Source of the DNA: Bacteroidales bacterium
GTDB lineage: Bacteria > Bacteroidota > Bacteroidia > Bacteroidales > Marinilabiliaceae
Direction of reading: 5' to 3'
Assembly (NCBI GenBank): GCA_015061285.1
Contig: SUWW01000010.1
Location: 62,001 to 126,000 of the forward strand
Length of the DNA stretch: 64,000 bases
Part shown: piece after piece, positions 8,685 through 18,171 of the stretch
How the letters are laid out: every line of letters begins with the position of its first letter
Position numbering within the stretch: the first letter of the stretch is position 1
Position numbers and translations under genes: made by a program
Notes under the pieces: model-generated
The model's database searches: none
What the model was told of the DNA's origin: nothing
What the model saw: only the letters and a program-made list of their open reading frames with translations

Positions 8685-9839
8685 ATGGAAAAGAAGATCA
8701 GAGTTTTAGTAGTAGACGATTCAGCGGTTGTACGCCAGTCGCTTTCGACAATTTTGGAGAATGATCCAGAAATAGAAGTGATGGGCACAGCAGCTGATCC
8801 TATTATTGCAGTGAAGAAAATATCAAAAGAGGTACCAGATGTTATCACTCTTGATATTGAAATGCCGCGCATGGATGGCTTGACATTTCTGAAGAAGATA
8901 ATGACGCAGCATCCAATTCCTGTTGTAGTAATATCATCGCTTACTCAGCGAGGAACGGAGACCGCAATGAAAGCATTGGAATATGGTGCTACTGAAATAA
9001 TCGGTAAACCATCGATGAATCCTGATCGCTTTTTCCAAGAATCTCATATCATGCTGTGTGATGCTGTGAAAGCAGCAGCACAAGCAAAATTGAAGAGAAA
9101 ACGTCCAGAGGAACTTGGTGCTCAGTCACAGCCAGCGCCTGCAGTTACGCCAAGACCATCGTTATTCTCTCATCGTACGCAAGCTACGCCAATTGTAGTA
9201 TCGCCAAAATATACGGCAGATGCTGTGATTGAAAAAGGCAATGCGAACGACATCATTGTAGATACGGATACAGTAATAGTACTTGGCTCATCTACTGGAG
9301 GAACGGAGGCAATACGAGTATTGTTACGTACGATGCCAGAGCGTATGCCAGGTATAGCTATAGTACAACATATGCCAGAAGGTTTTACACGTTCGTTCTC
9401 CAATAGCTTAAATCAGATTTCTAAACTTGAAGTCAAAGAGGCAGAGAATGGAGATAAACTTTACAGAGGACGAGTATTGATCGCTCCTGGTAATAAGCAT
9501 ATGCTGCTAAAACGTGTTGGCAAGGAGTACTTCGTTGAAGTAAAAGAGGGTCCGTTAGTTAACAGACACCGCCCTTCTGTCGATGTTTTGTTCCGCTCGG
9601 CTGCTCGATATGCTGGTAAGAATGCCATTGGCGTTATACTTACTGGTATGGGTAACGATGGAGCTAAAGGATTGCAAGAGTTGCATGATACTGGAGCACG
9701 AACCATAGCACAAGATGAGCAGTCGTGTGTTGTGTTTGGAATGCCTAAAGAAGCAATAAAGGCTGGAGCAGCGGACGAAATAATAGCTCTTGATAAGATT
9801 ACAGAAAGATTAGTGACAATGTCACAAGCACATAAATAA
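8685..9839 (+). CDS. cheB: Receptor methylesterase/deamidase with receiver domain, CheB
   Basis: The 384-residue, two-domain CheB has a receiver domain at 1-125 with D11/D12 and phospho-acceptor D57 ([10 protein letters not shown]). A linker rich in Pro, Ala and Gln follows at about 126-200. The methylesterase domain from about 205 carries the catalytic serine in [11 protein letters not shown], the histidine in [10 protein letters not shown] and the aspartate in [11 protein letters not shown]. It removes receptor methyl groups when phosphorylated by CheA. It starts 14 bases after cheD. A second, receiver-less CheB-like gene lies 3.6 kb downstream. Confidence 0.96.
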   Translation: MEKKIRVLVVDDSAVVRQSLSTILENDPEIEVMGTAADPIIAVKKISKEVPDVITLDIEMPRMDGLTFLKKIMTQHPIPVVVISSLTQRGTETAMKALEYGATEIIGKPSMNPDRFFQESHIMLCDAVKAAAQAKLKRKRPEELGAQSQPAPAVTPRPSLFSHRTQATPIVVSPKYTADAVIEKGNANDIIVDTDTVIVLGSSTGGTEAIRVLLRTMPERMPGIAIVQHMPEGFTRSFSNSLNQISKLEVKEAENGDKLYRGRVLIAPGNKHMLLKRVGKEYFVEVKEGPLVNRHRPSVDVLFRSAARYAGKNAIGVILTGMGNDGAKGLQELHDTGARTIAQDEQSCVVFGMPKEAIKAGAADEIIALDKITERLVTMSQAHK

Positions 9840-9884
9840 AAACACATAGCCGTCGTTTAAGAGGCTTTTCATATTTACTAATTG

Positions 9885-11774
9885 ATGAAAAACAAGAAAC
9901 TCAATAGACAAATTTGGAGCTACGCCCTGAAAGGTTTCTTTTTCGGCATGCTTATAGCGTTAATAGCTACATTGTTGGCTGCTGACTCTACCGCATACCA
10001 TCAGAGTAGGCATACACTTTCTGATTTTGTGGATTTATTTCCTTCTATTTGGGTGATAGTTCTCTTTCCTGTGCTATGCGGTGCAGCAACATATTTTGTG
10101 GCATGGCAACTATCGAAAATCATCTATAAGCAGAAGATTTCGATAAAACAAGAGGAGAAGCGTGGAACGGTCATTTTGAAGTTTGTTGAAGATTTGGGAG
10201 AGGGAAAATTTGATGCTACACTCCAAATAGAAGATGAAAACGACAAACTTGGTAATGCGCTTACAAAGCTTCACGATTACTTGATTTCCAATAAAAAAGA
10301 GGAAGAGCAACGTCGTCTTGATGAACAGCAGCGAACATGGGTTACCAATGGTTTGGCACAATTTGCTGAAATACTACGACGCAACAATGATAATATGGAG
10401 GAGTTGTCATACAACATCATCCGTTATCTTGTTGATTATATGAAGATTAACCAAGCAGGTTTCTTCATACTAAATTCAACAGAAGAAGAGGCTGGCGAAG
10501 TGAGAAAATATTTCGAACTTATTGGCTTCGTAGCATATAACAGAAAGAAATACACCGAAAAGATTATTCCATGGGGCGAAGGTCTTGTGGGTCGCTGCGG
10601 ACTTGAGCAGGAGACAATATACATGACCGACATTCCTGATAATTATATGACAGTTACGTCGGGATTGGGTGAATCAAATCCGCGCTCATTGTTGCTTGTG
10701 CCATTGAAGAGCAATGATGAAGTATTCGGTGTGATTGAAATGGCTTCGTTCCAACCATTCTTGGAATACGAAATACAATTCGTAGAAAAGACAGCAGAAA
10801 GTATAGCTATGACTATTGCGAATGTTCGCAATAACATAAAAACATCTAATCTTCTTCGTGAAACACAGAACCAAGCAGAGGCTATGGTTCAGAAGGAGGA
10901 ACAACTCAATCAAAACATTGAAGAGTTGCAAGCAACGCAAGAAGAGAATGAACGTCGTCAGATAGAAATGAATGGTATTATCGCGGCAGTGAACAAAGCT
11001 TCGTTGAGTTGCGAGTTTGAAGTAGATGGTACCATTATCAAGATAAACGAAAACTTCCTAAAGACATTTAAGTATCGTCCAGAAGAGATAGAAGGGCAGA
11101 ATATTAAGGTGTTTATCTTCAAAGAAGATGTGGAAAAATTTGAAGAGATGCTTGAAGTTGTTCGCAAAGGCGAGACATATAGTGGTCGTGTACGCAGAAG
11201 AACGAAAAAGGGTGAGGAAGTTTGGTTACTCTCAACGTATTCACCAGTTATCAATGCAGAAGGAAAAGTCTTCAAGATATTAAGTCTCGAGAATGATATC
11301 GTAGACCAAGTTAAGCTTGAGGAAGAAATGAAGCGCAGCAAAGAAGAATTGGAAATAATGATTCAAGATGCGCGAAGAGAGATGAAGGAACAGTTCAAAG
11401 AGATCGAGGCAGTCAAAATACGTAATGAGATGACACTCGAAGGTGCTTTGGATGCTATTATAACCATAAACAAAGAGGGCGTAATAGAGTTCTTCAATGC
11501 AGCAGCCGAGAAACTATGGGGCTATGATAGACAAGAGGTTTTGCAACAGAATGTAAAAATGTTGTTCTCAGACGATTCTATACAAAACGACGAATTTATC
11601 AAAGATTTTGTTACGCCAGAATTGACCAAAATAGTTGGTGAGCGTCGTGAAGTTCCTATTAAGAATAAATTTGGCGAAGAAGTGCCAGTGTTATTCTTGC
11701 TCTCTGAAGCAGAGGTAGGCGATGAGCACTCATTTACAGCATTTATACAGAATGTAGAAGTAGAACTCTTCTAA
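9885..11774 (+). CDS. Membrane GAF-PAS-PAS sensor without output domain
   Basis: The 629-residue protein uses the ATG at 9885 rather than a TTG one codon upstream. Two membrane segments (about 12-33 and 54-75) enclose a short outer loop. A HAMP-like region, a GAF domain at about 165-320 (GEGLVGRC, MTDIPDNYMTVTSGLG, VFGVIEMASF), a coiled coil to about 375, a PAS domain (about 375-490), a second coiled coil and a final PAS domain follow. No kinase, cyclase, phosphatase or HTH domain follows, so signals must leave by protein contact. Its GAF domain resembles those of the proteins at 13975 and 14916, and its layout matches the front half of the PP2C phosphatase. It is probably a partner or decoy of that phosphatase (inference). 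Confidence 0.85.
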   Translation: MKNKKLNRQIWSYALKGFFFGMLIALIATLLAADSTAYHQSRHTLSDFVDLFPSIWVIVLFPVLCGAATYFVAWQLSKIIYKQKISIKQEEKRGTVILKFVEDLGEGKFDATLQIEDENDKLGNALTKLHDYLISNKKEEEQRRLDEQQRTWVTNGLAQFAEILRRNNDNMEELSYNIIRYLVDYMKINQAGFFILNSTEEEAGEVRKYFELIGFVAYNRKKYTEKIIPWGEGLVGRCGLEQETIYMTDIPDNYMTVTSGLGESNPRSLLLVPLKSNDEVFGVIEMASFQPFLEYEIQFVEKTAESIAMTIANVRNNIKTSNLLRETQNQAEAMVQKEEQLNQNIEELQATQEENERRQIEMNGIIAAVNKASLSCEFEVDGTIIKINENFLKTFKYRPEEIEGQNIKVFIFKEDVEKFEEMLEVVRKGETYSGRVRRRTKKGEEVWLLSTYSPVINAEGKVFKILSLENDIVDQVKLEEEMKRSKEELEIMIQDARREMKEQFKEIEAVKIRNEMTLEGALDAIITINKEGVIEFFNAAAEKLWGYDRQEVLQQNVKMLFSDDSIQNDEFIKDFVTPELTKIVGERREVPIKNKFGEEVPVLFLLSEAEVGDEHSFTAFIQNVEVELF

Positions 11775-11786
11775 GAGTTGTAGAAA

Positions 11787-12593
11787 ATGGAATTCAAGGC
11801 CTTTTTAGACGAGTTCAAAAATCGAACAGGGTTCGATTTTTGTGACTATTCTGACGAATCTCTAAATCGAAGACTAACTAAAATCCAAAAGGAGACAGGT
11901 CTTGATTTTGAAGGGATTTTGTCGCGCGTAGGTATAGATGTAAAATTCAAACAGAAAATCGTTGAGGATATTACAGTAAATACCACAGAGTTGTTTCGAG
12001 ACCCAGATGTTTGGGTGAATCTATATAAAAAGCTCTATTGTAGTATTCCAAGAAATGTTACGACTGCTTTTTGGCACATAGGATGTTCAATAGGTTTGGA
12101 AGTATATTCTAATTTGATATTGCTCAACGAGCTTAACTTGCTGGATAACGTGAGAGTTATGGCAACAGACCTAAATTCGAGCGTTCTTGAAACAGCAAAG
12201 AATGGCGTATATGTATACGACAAGCAATTTGAGGAGAACTTCAATAAGGTATTTACCGAACTTGGCAAAAACGTTAGGTTCGACAAATACTTTGATAGAG
12301 ATAAAGACCAATTGAAGTTAAAACCATTTCTCAAGGCAGTGCCAAAATTCAAGCAGCAGAATTTGGTAAGTGAGCCAGCACCTTTCCCATTCAAAGCAGA
12401 TTTTGTCTTCTTACGAAATGTGATGATATACTTCAACAATAAGTTGCAAGTCAAAATTATGAAGCAGGTCTACGACAAAATGTATGATGGTGCTTATTTA
12501 GTTTTGGGTAAGCAAGAGCGTTTACCACTAAATATGAGTGGTCGATTTGAAGCTATTGCCAATTTGTATAGAAAAAATGCCTTGATTATATAG
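11787..12593 (+). CDS. Divergent CheR-like methyltransferase, SAM motif partly eroded
   Basis: The 268-residue protein has the CheR fold. The N-terminal helical segment (LNRRLTKIQKE), NTTELFRDPDVW, and FLRNVMIYFNNKLQ match CheR. In the SAM-binding loop, where CheR has CSxGEEPYS, it reads CSIGLEVYSN: the paired acidic residue and the proline are gone. MATDLNSSVLE still resembles the SAM ribose-binding strand. Activity is therefore doubtful though possible. It starts 12 bases after the GAF-PAS-PAS gene and precedes a still more degenerate relative. It may be a methyltransferase for another target or a binding-only paralogue. Confidence 0.8.
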   Translation: MEFKAFLDEFKNRTGFDFCDYSDESLNRRLTKIQKETGLDFEGILSRVGIDVKFKQKIVEDITVNTTELFRDPDVWVNLYKKLYCSIPRNVTTAFWHIGCSIGLEVYSNLILLNELNLLDNVRVMATDLNSSVLETAKNGVYVYDKQFEENFNKVFTELGKNVRFDKYFDRDKDQLKLKPFLKAVPKFKQQNLVSEPAPFPFKADFVFLRNVMIYFNNKLQVKIMKQVYDKMYDGAYLVLGKQERLPLNMSGRFEAIANLYRKNALII

Positions 12594-12617
12594 GAGATAG
12601 GCTATAACACACAAGCT

Positions 12618-13415
12618 ATGTTTTTAGCTATAAACGACATAAAGGAGATTGCAGTAAAAATGACTGAAACTATAGGAGTGGAATACACATCTTATAGATT
12701 CTCTTTTTTTCGTCGTAGAATATCGAAGATTTTTGACGAACTACATATAAATAAGGTCCAAGATTTTTATTCGTTGCTTGCCAACAAAAAAAGCGCAGAT
12801 GATATAGCATATAGAATGTTAGTTGCCGACACGGAGATGTTTCGAGATCCTTCAATGTGGCGACAAATGCGTAAAATGTTGATCGACAGGCAGCAATTGA
12901 ATGTCTGGTTGCCTACGCTTACGAATGGTTATGAATTGTTCAGTTTGCTTGCTATACTGAAACAGGCTAATGTAAAAAGCCCACGTATAGTTGTAAATTC
13001 TGAATCGCAGCAAGCCATTGATAATGTGCGAAATGTAGTAATACCAGCAAAAATTCATGAAGTTGGCGTATCCAACTTTGAGCGACTCGAATTGGCAGAC
13101 GATAGCATAGATAACTACGTAGATGTTGTAAGCGATGGTTATTCATTCAAAAATAGTATGTTGGAGAATGTAGAGTTCAGAAACAAATGGTTTTTAAGTG
13201 AAGCGGTCGAGAGATACGACTTAATTATCGCACGCAACGCAATGATATATTACGATAATTCACTTCAAGAGCGAGCCATAAAGAGGCTTAGTGAATCTAT
13301 GGAGCGAAATACCATATTGTGCATAGGCGTAAAAGAGCAACTCTTGTATAAGATACCAAATCTTAATACAAAGACCTCAGCCGATGGACTATATGTAAAA
13401 GAATTGATAGTATGA
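12618..13415 (+). CDS. Highly degenerate CheR-like protein, probably non-catalytic
   Basis: The 265-residue protein still shows CheR landmarks at both ends: FRRRISKIFDEL, VADTEMFRDPSMWRQM and IIARNAMIYYDNSLQERAI. The SAM-binding loop is lost, with NVWLPTLTNGYELFSLL standing where the glycine/cysteine-rich motif should be, and the acidic ribose-binding aspartate is replaced (VNSESQQ). It probably does not bind SAM and may act as a scaffold for methylated or pentapeptide-bearing proteins. Its last 4 bases overlap the start of the next gene, which suggests translational coupling to the receiver-less CheB. Confidence 0.75.
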   Translation: MFLAINDIKEIAVKMTETIGVEYTSYRFSFFRRRISKIFDELHINKVQDFYSLLANKKSADDIAYRMLVADTEMFRDPSMWRQMRKMLIDRQQLNVWLPTLTNGYELFSLLAILKQANVKSPRIVVNSESQQAIDNVRNVVIPAKIHEVGVSNFERLELADDSIDNYVDVVSDGYSFKNSMLENVEFRNKWFLSEAVERYDLIIARNAMIYYDNSLQERAIKRLSESMERNTILCIGVKEQLLYKIPNLNTKTSADGLYVKELIV

Positions 13416-13972
13416 GTGAATATAAAGCTGTTGTCATAGGAGGTTCGGCAGGAAGCTTTTCGCTTATGCTTAAGATATTATCGGGAATAAAAAGTGACTT
13501 CAAATTGCCGATAGTTTTGTGTATGCATAGATTGAAGCATGTACGTTCTGGTATAGCAGAGAGTATGCGAACAAAATCAAAATTGCCAATTATAGAGCCG
13601 ATGGACAAGCAACGCATAGAGCCAGGAGCAGTATATTTGGCACCGGCAAACTATCATATGTTTGTAGAACTTGATGGTACTGTTTCGCTTTCGACCGAAG
13701 AAATGAATTTTTTCTGTCGTCCCTCTATCGATTACACTTTGTCGTCATGTGCGGCAGCGTATCGAGAAAAATTGGTTGGAATAATTCTAACAGGAGCAAA
13801 TGCCGACGGAGCTAAAGGATTGAAAGATATAGCTGATAAAAAAGGATATACCATAGTGCAAGATCCTGCGACAGCAGAGGTCGACACTATGCCAAAATCT
13901 GCTTTGGCAGTGATGACACCAAATGAGGTGCTAAAACCAGATGGAATCATAGCTTTTTTGAATAACTTGTAG
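13412..13972 (+). CDS. Stand-alone CheB-type methylesterase domain
   Basis: The 186 residues correspond to the CheB catalytic domain alone, without receiver domain or linker. The catalytic serine (IGGSAGSFSL), histidine (LCMHRLKHV) and aspartate (LTGANADGAKG) positions are all kept, so the enzyme is probably active. Without a receiver it would not be controlled by CheA phosphorylation. The 4-base overlap with the degenerate CheR gene suggests the two work as a pair, perhaps on a protein other than the chemoreceptor. Confidence 0.88.
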   Translation: MSEYKAVVIGGSAGSFSLMLKILSGIKSDFKLPIVLCMHRLKHVRSGIAESMRTKSKLPIIEPMDKQRIEPGAVYLAPANYHMFVELDGTVSLSTEEMNFFCRPSIDYTLSSCAAAYREKLVGIILTGANADGAKGLKDIADKKGYTIVQDPATAEVDTMPKSALAVMTPNEVLKPDGIIAFLNNL

Positions 13973-13974
13973 AT

Positions 13975-14904
13975 ATGAAATTTTTTAGACTTTTAGACCA
14001 ATTAGGAGACTATGTTATTCGCTTGGCGCGATTCTTAGAAATACAGCCCAAGTGGATATTAGTTGCTGTGCGCACAGGCGTTCAAAAGGTTTTTTTGTCA
14101 CTAAAAAATGGATTAGAGAAACTCAGAAGTCAAATAAAAATAATCTCATTCGAGAAACGAGTGGCAATAGCAGTAACAGCATCGGCAATAGCATTTATAT
14201 GTTGGCAGATGTTTGCTTATGCTGTTTATCAATCGTTGTTTATAATAGTAAACCTTGTATTTACAGCAAGTTTAGCATTGTACGTAAGTAGACTATTGTT
14301 TAGAATACGAGAGCAACGACGAGATTTCGACCAGCGGCTACAGTCACTTGCAATGGTCCGTCGTCGTCGTGAGGCAGAATTGCAGCAAGTTCGTGCCGAG
14401 AATGATGTGCTCAAGCAATCATTAAGCAAAGAAAAAGTTTATGAAGCTACAAGTGAATCACTAATAAATGCCATAAAGTCGAACAAAGCATTACGTCAAC
14501 CAAGTGATGAACTTGGGCACTACATACTATTGTCAATATCGCAATGCTTTGAAATATGTGGTGGTATAATATATCTACGAGACAAGAACTCAGAAGACGA
14601 AGAGCTTAATTATGCAGGAAGCTATGCTCTCGATGAAAAACCTTCGCGCCTGACGATGACAGCAGACGATGCTCTTGTTGGTGAAGTCTTTAGAAATTGT
14701 CAGCCTATGTATTTGGCAGACATACCAAGCGAAAACATGCGTGCAATAACAGGCTTGGGTCGCGCTCGTGAACTTCAAATGTATATATTGCCAATATCTA
14801 TTGATAAGAAAGTTATTGGTATAATAGAGGTGGCAAGTTTCGTCAAATTGGATATTGCCAATTTGTGGGATAAAGTGAATGAGCAACTTGCACAAGAAAT
14901 ATAA
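13975..14904 (+). CDS. Membrane-anchored GAF-domain protein
   Basis: The 309-residue protein begins with an amphipathic region and then two closely spaced membrane segments (about 62-80 and 83-103). A charged coiled coil follows (about 105-155, rich in Arg, Glu, Gln), then a GAF domain at about 165-305 containing ALVGEVFRNCQPMYLADIP and VIGIIEVASF. This GAF matches those of the 9885 and 14916 genes, including the 'ADIP...AITGLG' turn. There is no enzymatic output domain. It lies directly upstream of the PP2C phosphatase gene (11 bases) and could form mixed complexes with it through the coiled coil. The signal is unknown. Confidence 0.8.
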   Translation: MKFFRLLDQLGDYVIRLARFLEIQPKWILVAVRTGVQKVFLSLKNGLEKLRSQIKIISFEKRVAIAVTASAIAFICWQMFAYAVYQSLFIIVNLVFTASLALYVSRLLFRIREQRRDFDQRLQSLAMVRRRREAELQQVRAENDVLKQSLSKEKVYEATSESLINAIKSNKALRQPSDELGHYILLSISQCFEICGGIIYLRDKNSEDEELNYAGSYALDEKPSRLTMTADDALVGEVFRNCQPMYLADIPSENMRAITGLGRARELQMYILPISIDKKVIGIIEVASFVKLDIANLWDKVNEQLAQEI

Positions 14905-14915
14905 GGAATAGGTAT

Positions 14916-17537
14916 ATGAAGAATAAGAAACAGCAAACAGTGTTCAAATACCTTTCGCCTCGGGGCTTTTCCGAGATACAATGGTATGCCGCTTTTGTGG
15001 CAGTCATTGTTGTGCTCTTTATTGGATGGACCTCGGTGATGAGCCTTTTAGGCTTTAGTGTCTCCTTTTTTAGTATAGCATACTTACACAGAAGTTTATT
15101 TGTTTGGTTGTTCGATATAGCTGTAGTTCTGCTGCCGCTGTTTGTATTATATATTAGTAACTATCGTCGCATAAAACTCAATGAGCTTAAGCGAAAAATA
15201 GATGACCTTCAAGGGCAAATAGATACCAGTATAATTATGGCCGGCAAGATTGGTGCTGGTCAAGAACTCGAGGAACAAACCGAAGACGAAGAGAGCGAAC
15301 TTCAGAAAGCTTTGCTCGCACTAGGTAAAAACCTTTCGGATACAAAAGAGAAAGAGCAGCAATTTGGTTGGGTAAGTAAAGGCAAGGAAAAAATATCAGA
15401 TATTCTTCGTGTAAACAACGACCTTGAAGAGTTGGCTGTTGCTTCGCTTCAAGGTATTGTGTCGTATTATGGTGCAGTGCAAGGCGTATTTTTTATACTC
15501 GATGATAATGGTATTTTGAAAGCAGTTACGCAGTATGCATACGACCGTCGCAGATATGAAAAAGTAGAAATAAAGATTGGTCATGGGCTTGTTGGAGCAG
15601 CGGCATACGAGAAACAGATTATCTATCGCACTGAAATCCCCGACGACTATTTCACGATAACATCTGGATTGCTCAACGACCAAAAGCCTAAGTCGATACT
15701 CATTATACCTTTGCTGCAAGAGCAACAAGTGCAAGGCGTGCTTGAATTGTCATTCTTCCGCAAAAGTTTGCCTGATTATTTCATATCTCTTGCTGAAGAA
15801 ATAGGCAATGTTGTAGGCGGTAGTATCTACAACATGAAGAATAATCTGCGCACCGAAAACCTTCTCCACGAATCGCAAAAAATGACTGAAACGCTCCGAA
15901 AAAATGAGGAGCAACTTCGTGAAAATGCGCGCGAGATGATGGAAGCTCAAGAGCAACTTGAGACATCAAATAAGGAATTGGCAGAAAAGATGCGTGAAGT
16001 CGAACTTGCGCAGAAAAAACTACAAGCATTGCTTACCAATGCTTCAGAATTCATATCGATATATGATGAAAATAGAGAGCTAGTTTTCGAGAGTCCATCC
16101 ATTCGACGAATATTGGGATATGAAGCCGATGAAGAGGTTCATGGTATGGACGAGGAGATGATGACTCCACGAGGCTATAAGAGCATATGTAGTATGTTCG
16201 ATTATTTGCTTGAAACACCAGGAGGCGAGGCAGCCGAGCAATACACCTATCTAAAGAAAAATGGAGAAAAGATATTCCTTGAGACTCAGGGTAAGAACCT
16301 TATACACGACCCCGCTATTAGAGGCTTAATATTCAATACTCGCGATATTACAGAGCGTAAACGTGCCGAGAAAGAGGAACGCATGAAGAGCCGTATGCAA
16401 TCACTGTCGGAGAACTCTCCGGATATGATTATACGTACGAACACGAAAGGAAAGATGGTTTATGCCAATCCAGCAGCATCGAAATTCCTGCAGAAAGATG
16501 TCGCAGAGCTTGTAAACATGCGAATTTCAGAGATTGATACAAACCCTAATTTTGTTCAATATATTACTGATACGCTCAAAGATATTCGACGAAGCAAAGA
16601 GGCAGTAGAATCTGAAATAGAAGTAGAATTTGATGGAGAGCAACGCATAGTAGAAATAAAAGGCATACCAGAATTTGGTGAAAATGAGGAACTTGAGTCG
16701 GTTCTATATTCAGCGCATGATGTTACTGAGTTGAAGCGAATAGAGCAAGAAGTGAAAGATAAGAATAAGAAGATTCAGGATAGTATTAACTATGGTAAGC
16801 GCATACAGATGGCCATAATGCCTGAAGCATCTATATATCAGCAAAGTTTCCCAAATTCATTCATGTTCTATCGACCAAAAGATGTCGTATCAGGCGACTT
16901 CCCTTGGTATTTTGAATGGGGTGATGTTAGCTATGTAGCTGCTGTCGACTGTACAGGTCATGGAGTGCCAGGCGCAATTCTTTCTATTATCGGCTATTTG
17001 ATGCTAACAAATATTGTAGATAATGGACATGAGCTCACAGCAGCTCAGATTCTTGATAGACTACATGCAGCAGTACGTCGCACATTACGTCAAGATGTCG
17101 ATGGTGCCAATGGTAGAGAAGGTATGGATATCGGTTTGTGCAGAATCGACAAATCGAAGAAAGAGCTACAATTTGCAGGTGCGCACCGACCATTGTATTA
17201 TATGCGCGATGGTGAGTTTACAGAGTATAAAGCATCAAGAAAAGGTATAGGTGGTATACCTTTGCCAGGTCGTCCGGAAAAGGATTTTGAAAACAATGTA
17301 ATAGAATATAAAGAGGGAGATCGATTCTTTGTATTCTCCGACGGATTGCCCGACCAATTAGGAGGCGGCCCAGGAGTAAAAAAGAAATACCAGACATCGC
17401 GATTCAAAGACTTGCTCGATCGTGATAAAAACGAAAGTATGGTAGGAATCGAGAAAGACCTTATAAAAGACTTCTATGAATGGGTTGGAGACGAGAAACA
17501 AGTCGACGACGTTTTACTTATAGGAATCGAATTATAA
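14916..17537 (+). CDS. Membrane GAF-PAS-PAS PP2C (SpoIIE-type) serine/threonine phosphatase, SiaA-like
   Basis: The 873-residue protein has two membrane segments near 22-48 and 64-84, a GAF domain at about 165-310, a long coiled coil, two PAS domains (about 375-480 and 485-605), and a PP2C/SpoIIE phosphatase at about 616-873. Metal-binding motifs are all present: DVVSGDFPW, AAVDCTGHGVPGA, FSDGLPDQ, and the final QVDDVLLIGIEL. The enzyme should dephosphorylate Ser/Thr on a partner protein. The kinase-like and SiaC-like genes directly downstream make SiaC the obvious substrate, by analogy with SiaA-SiaB-SiaC of Pseudomonas. Pseudomonas SiaA has a HAMP-PP2C layout, so the sensory half here is different. 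Confidence 0.9.
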   Translation: MKNKKQQTVFKYLSPRGFSEIQWYAAFVAVIVVLFIGWTSVMSLLGFSVSFFSIAYLHRSLFVWLFDIAVVLLPLFVLYISNYRRIKLNELKRKIDDLQGQIDTSIIMAGKIGAGQELEEQTEDEESELQKALLALGKNLSDTKEKEQQFGWVSKGKEKISDILRVNNDLEELAVASLQGIVSYYGAVQGVFFILDDNGILKAVTQYAYDRRRYEKVEIKIGHGLVGAAAYEKQIIYRTEIPDDYFTITSGLLNDQKPKSILIIPLLQEQQVQGVLELSFFRKSLPDYFISLAEEIGNVVGGSIYNMKNNLRTENLLHESQKMTETLRKNEEQLRENAREMMEAQEQLETSNKELAEKMREVELAQKKLQALLTNASEFISIYDENRELVFESPSIRRILGYEADEEVHGMDEEMMTPRGYKSICSMFDYLLETPGGEAAEQYTYLKKNGEKIFLETQGKNLIHDPAIRGLIFNTRDITERKRAEKEERMKSRMQSLSENSPDMIIRTNTKGKMVYANPAASKFLQKDVAELVNMRISEIDTNPNFVQYITDTLKDIRRSKEAVESEIEVEFDGEQRIVEIKGIPEFGENEELESVLYSAHDVTELKRIEQEVKDKNKKIQDSINYGKRIQMAIMPEASIYQQSFPNSFMFYRPKDVVSGDFPWYFEWGDVSYVAAVDCTGHGVPGAILSIIGYLMLTNIVDNGHELTAAQILDRLHAAVRRTLRQDVDGANGREGMDIGLCRIDKSKKELQFAGAHRPLYYMRDGEFTEYKASRKGIGGIPLPGRPEKDFENNVIEYKEGDRFFVFSDGLPDQLGGGPGVKKKYQTSRFKDLLDRDKNESMVGIEKDLIKDFYEWVGDEKQVDDVLLIGIEL

Positions 17538-17568
17538 ATTTAAGTACTATATTTACACACTTTTAATT

Positions 17569-18153
17569 ATGTGCAGTATGAATAAAATAGTAGGAAGCAA
17601 AGACTTCTTAGAGTTTGCATATGAGTTATATCACACTATGCAAGCCAATGAAATTAACTTGGTCTATGAAGGAGTCGTAACGCAAGAAATTACAAAGACT
17701 TTCACTGCGTTGACCGAGAAGAACATGGTAAAGAACGAAGAGTCGAACCAAGTTCAGCGTAAGGTATTCAACGTAATGGTGGAATGTTTGCAAAATATTA
17801 GTAAGCATGCCGATGCGATGACAGAGAATGCCGACGAAGAGCGTCGAGGTATTGTTTTAGTTAGTCATGGCGAGAACTTCTACAATGTCATTACAGGCAA
17901 TGTGATAAAGAAGGAAAAGAGAGATCGACTTGAAAAGAGTCTTGAGCATATTAATAGTCTCGACAAAGAAGGTCTTTCGGCATTGTATAAACAACAAATC
18001 AAAGAAGGAAAATTATCAGAAAAAGGCGGCGCAGGTCTTGGTTTTATTGATATAGCTAAGAAATCGGGAAACAAGATAGAGTATCAATTCAAAGAATTGA
18101 CAGACGATCGCTTTTTCTTCATAGTAATAACAACCATTTCAAGAAATAACTAA
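17569..18153 (+). CDS. SiaB-family (DUF6272) protein kinase
   Basis: The 194-residue cytosolic protein has a GHKL-type ATPase layout: an N box with VMVECLQNISKHAD and a glycine-rich G2 box GGAGLGFIDIAKKSG. This is the SiaB/DUF6272 pattern, whose members phosphorylate SiaC on a threonine. A second in-frame ATG at 17578 is an equally possible start, as neither has a strong ribosome binding site. It lies between the PP2C phosphatase and the SiaC-like gene, so the three form a complete phosphorylation/dephosphorylation switch. No SiaD-like diguanylate cyclase follows. Confidence 0.85.
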   Translation: MCSMNKIVGSKDFLEFAYELYHTMQANEINLVYEGVVTQEITKTFTALTEKNMVKNEESNQVQRKVFNVMVECLQNISKHADAMTENADEERRGIVLVSHGENFYNVITGNVIKKEKRDRLEKSLEHINSLDKEGLSALYKQQIKEGKLSEKGGAGLGFIDIAKKSGNKIEYQFKELTDDRFFFIVITTISRNN

Positions 18154-18171
18154 TAGACAAACCCCAAAATA

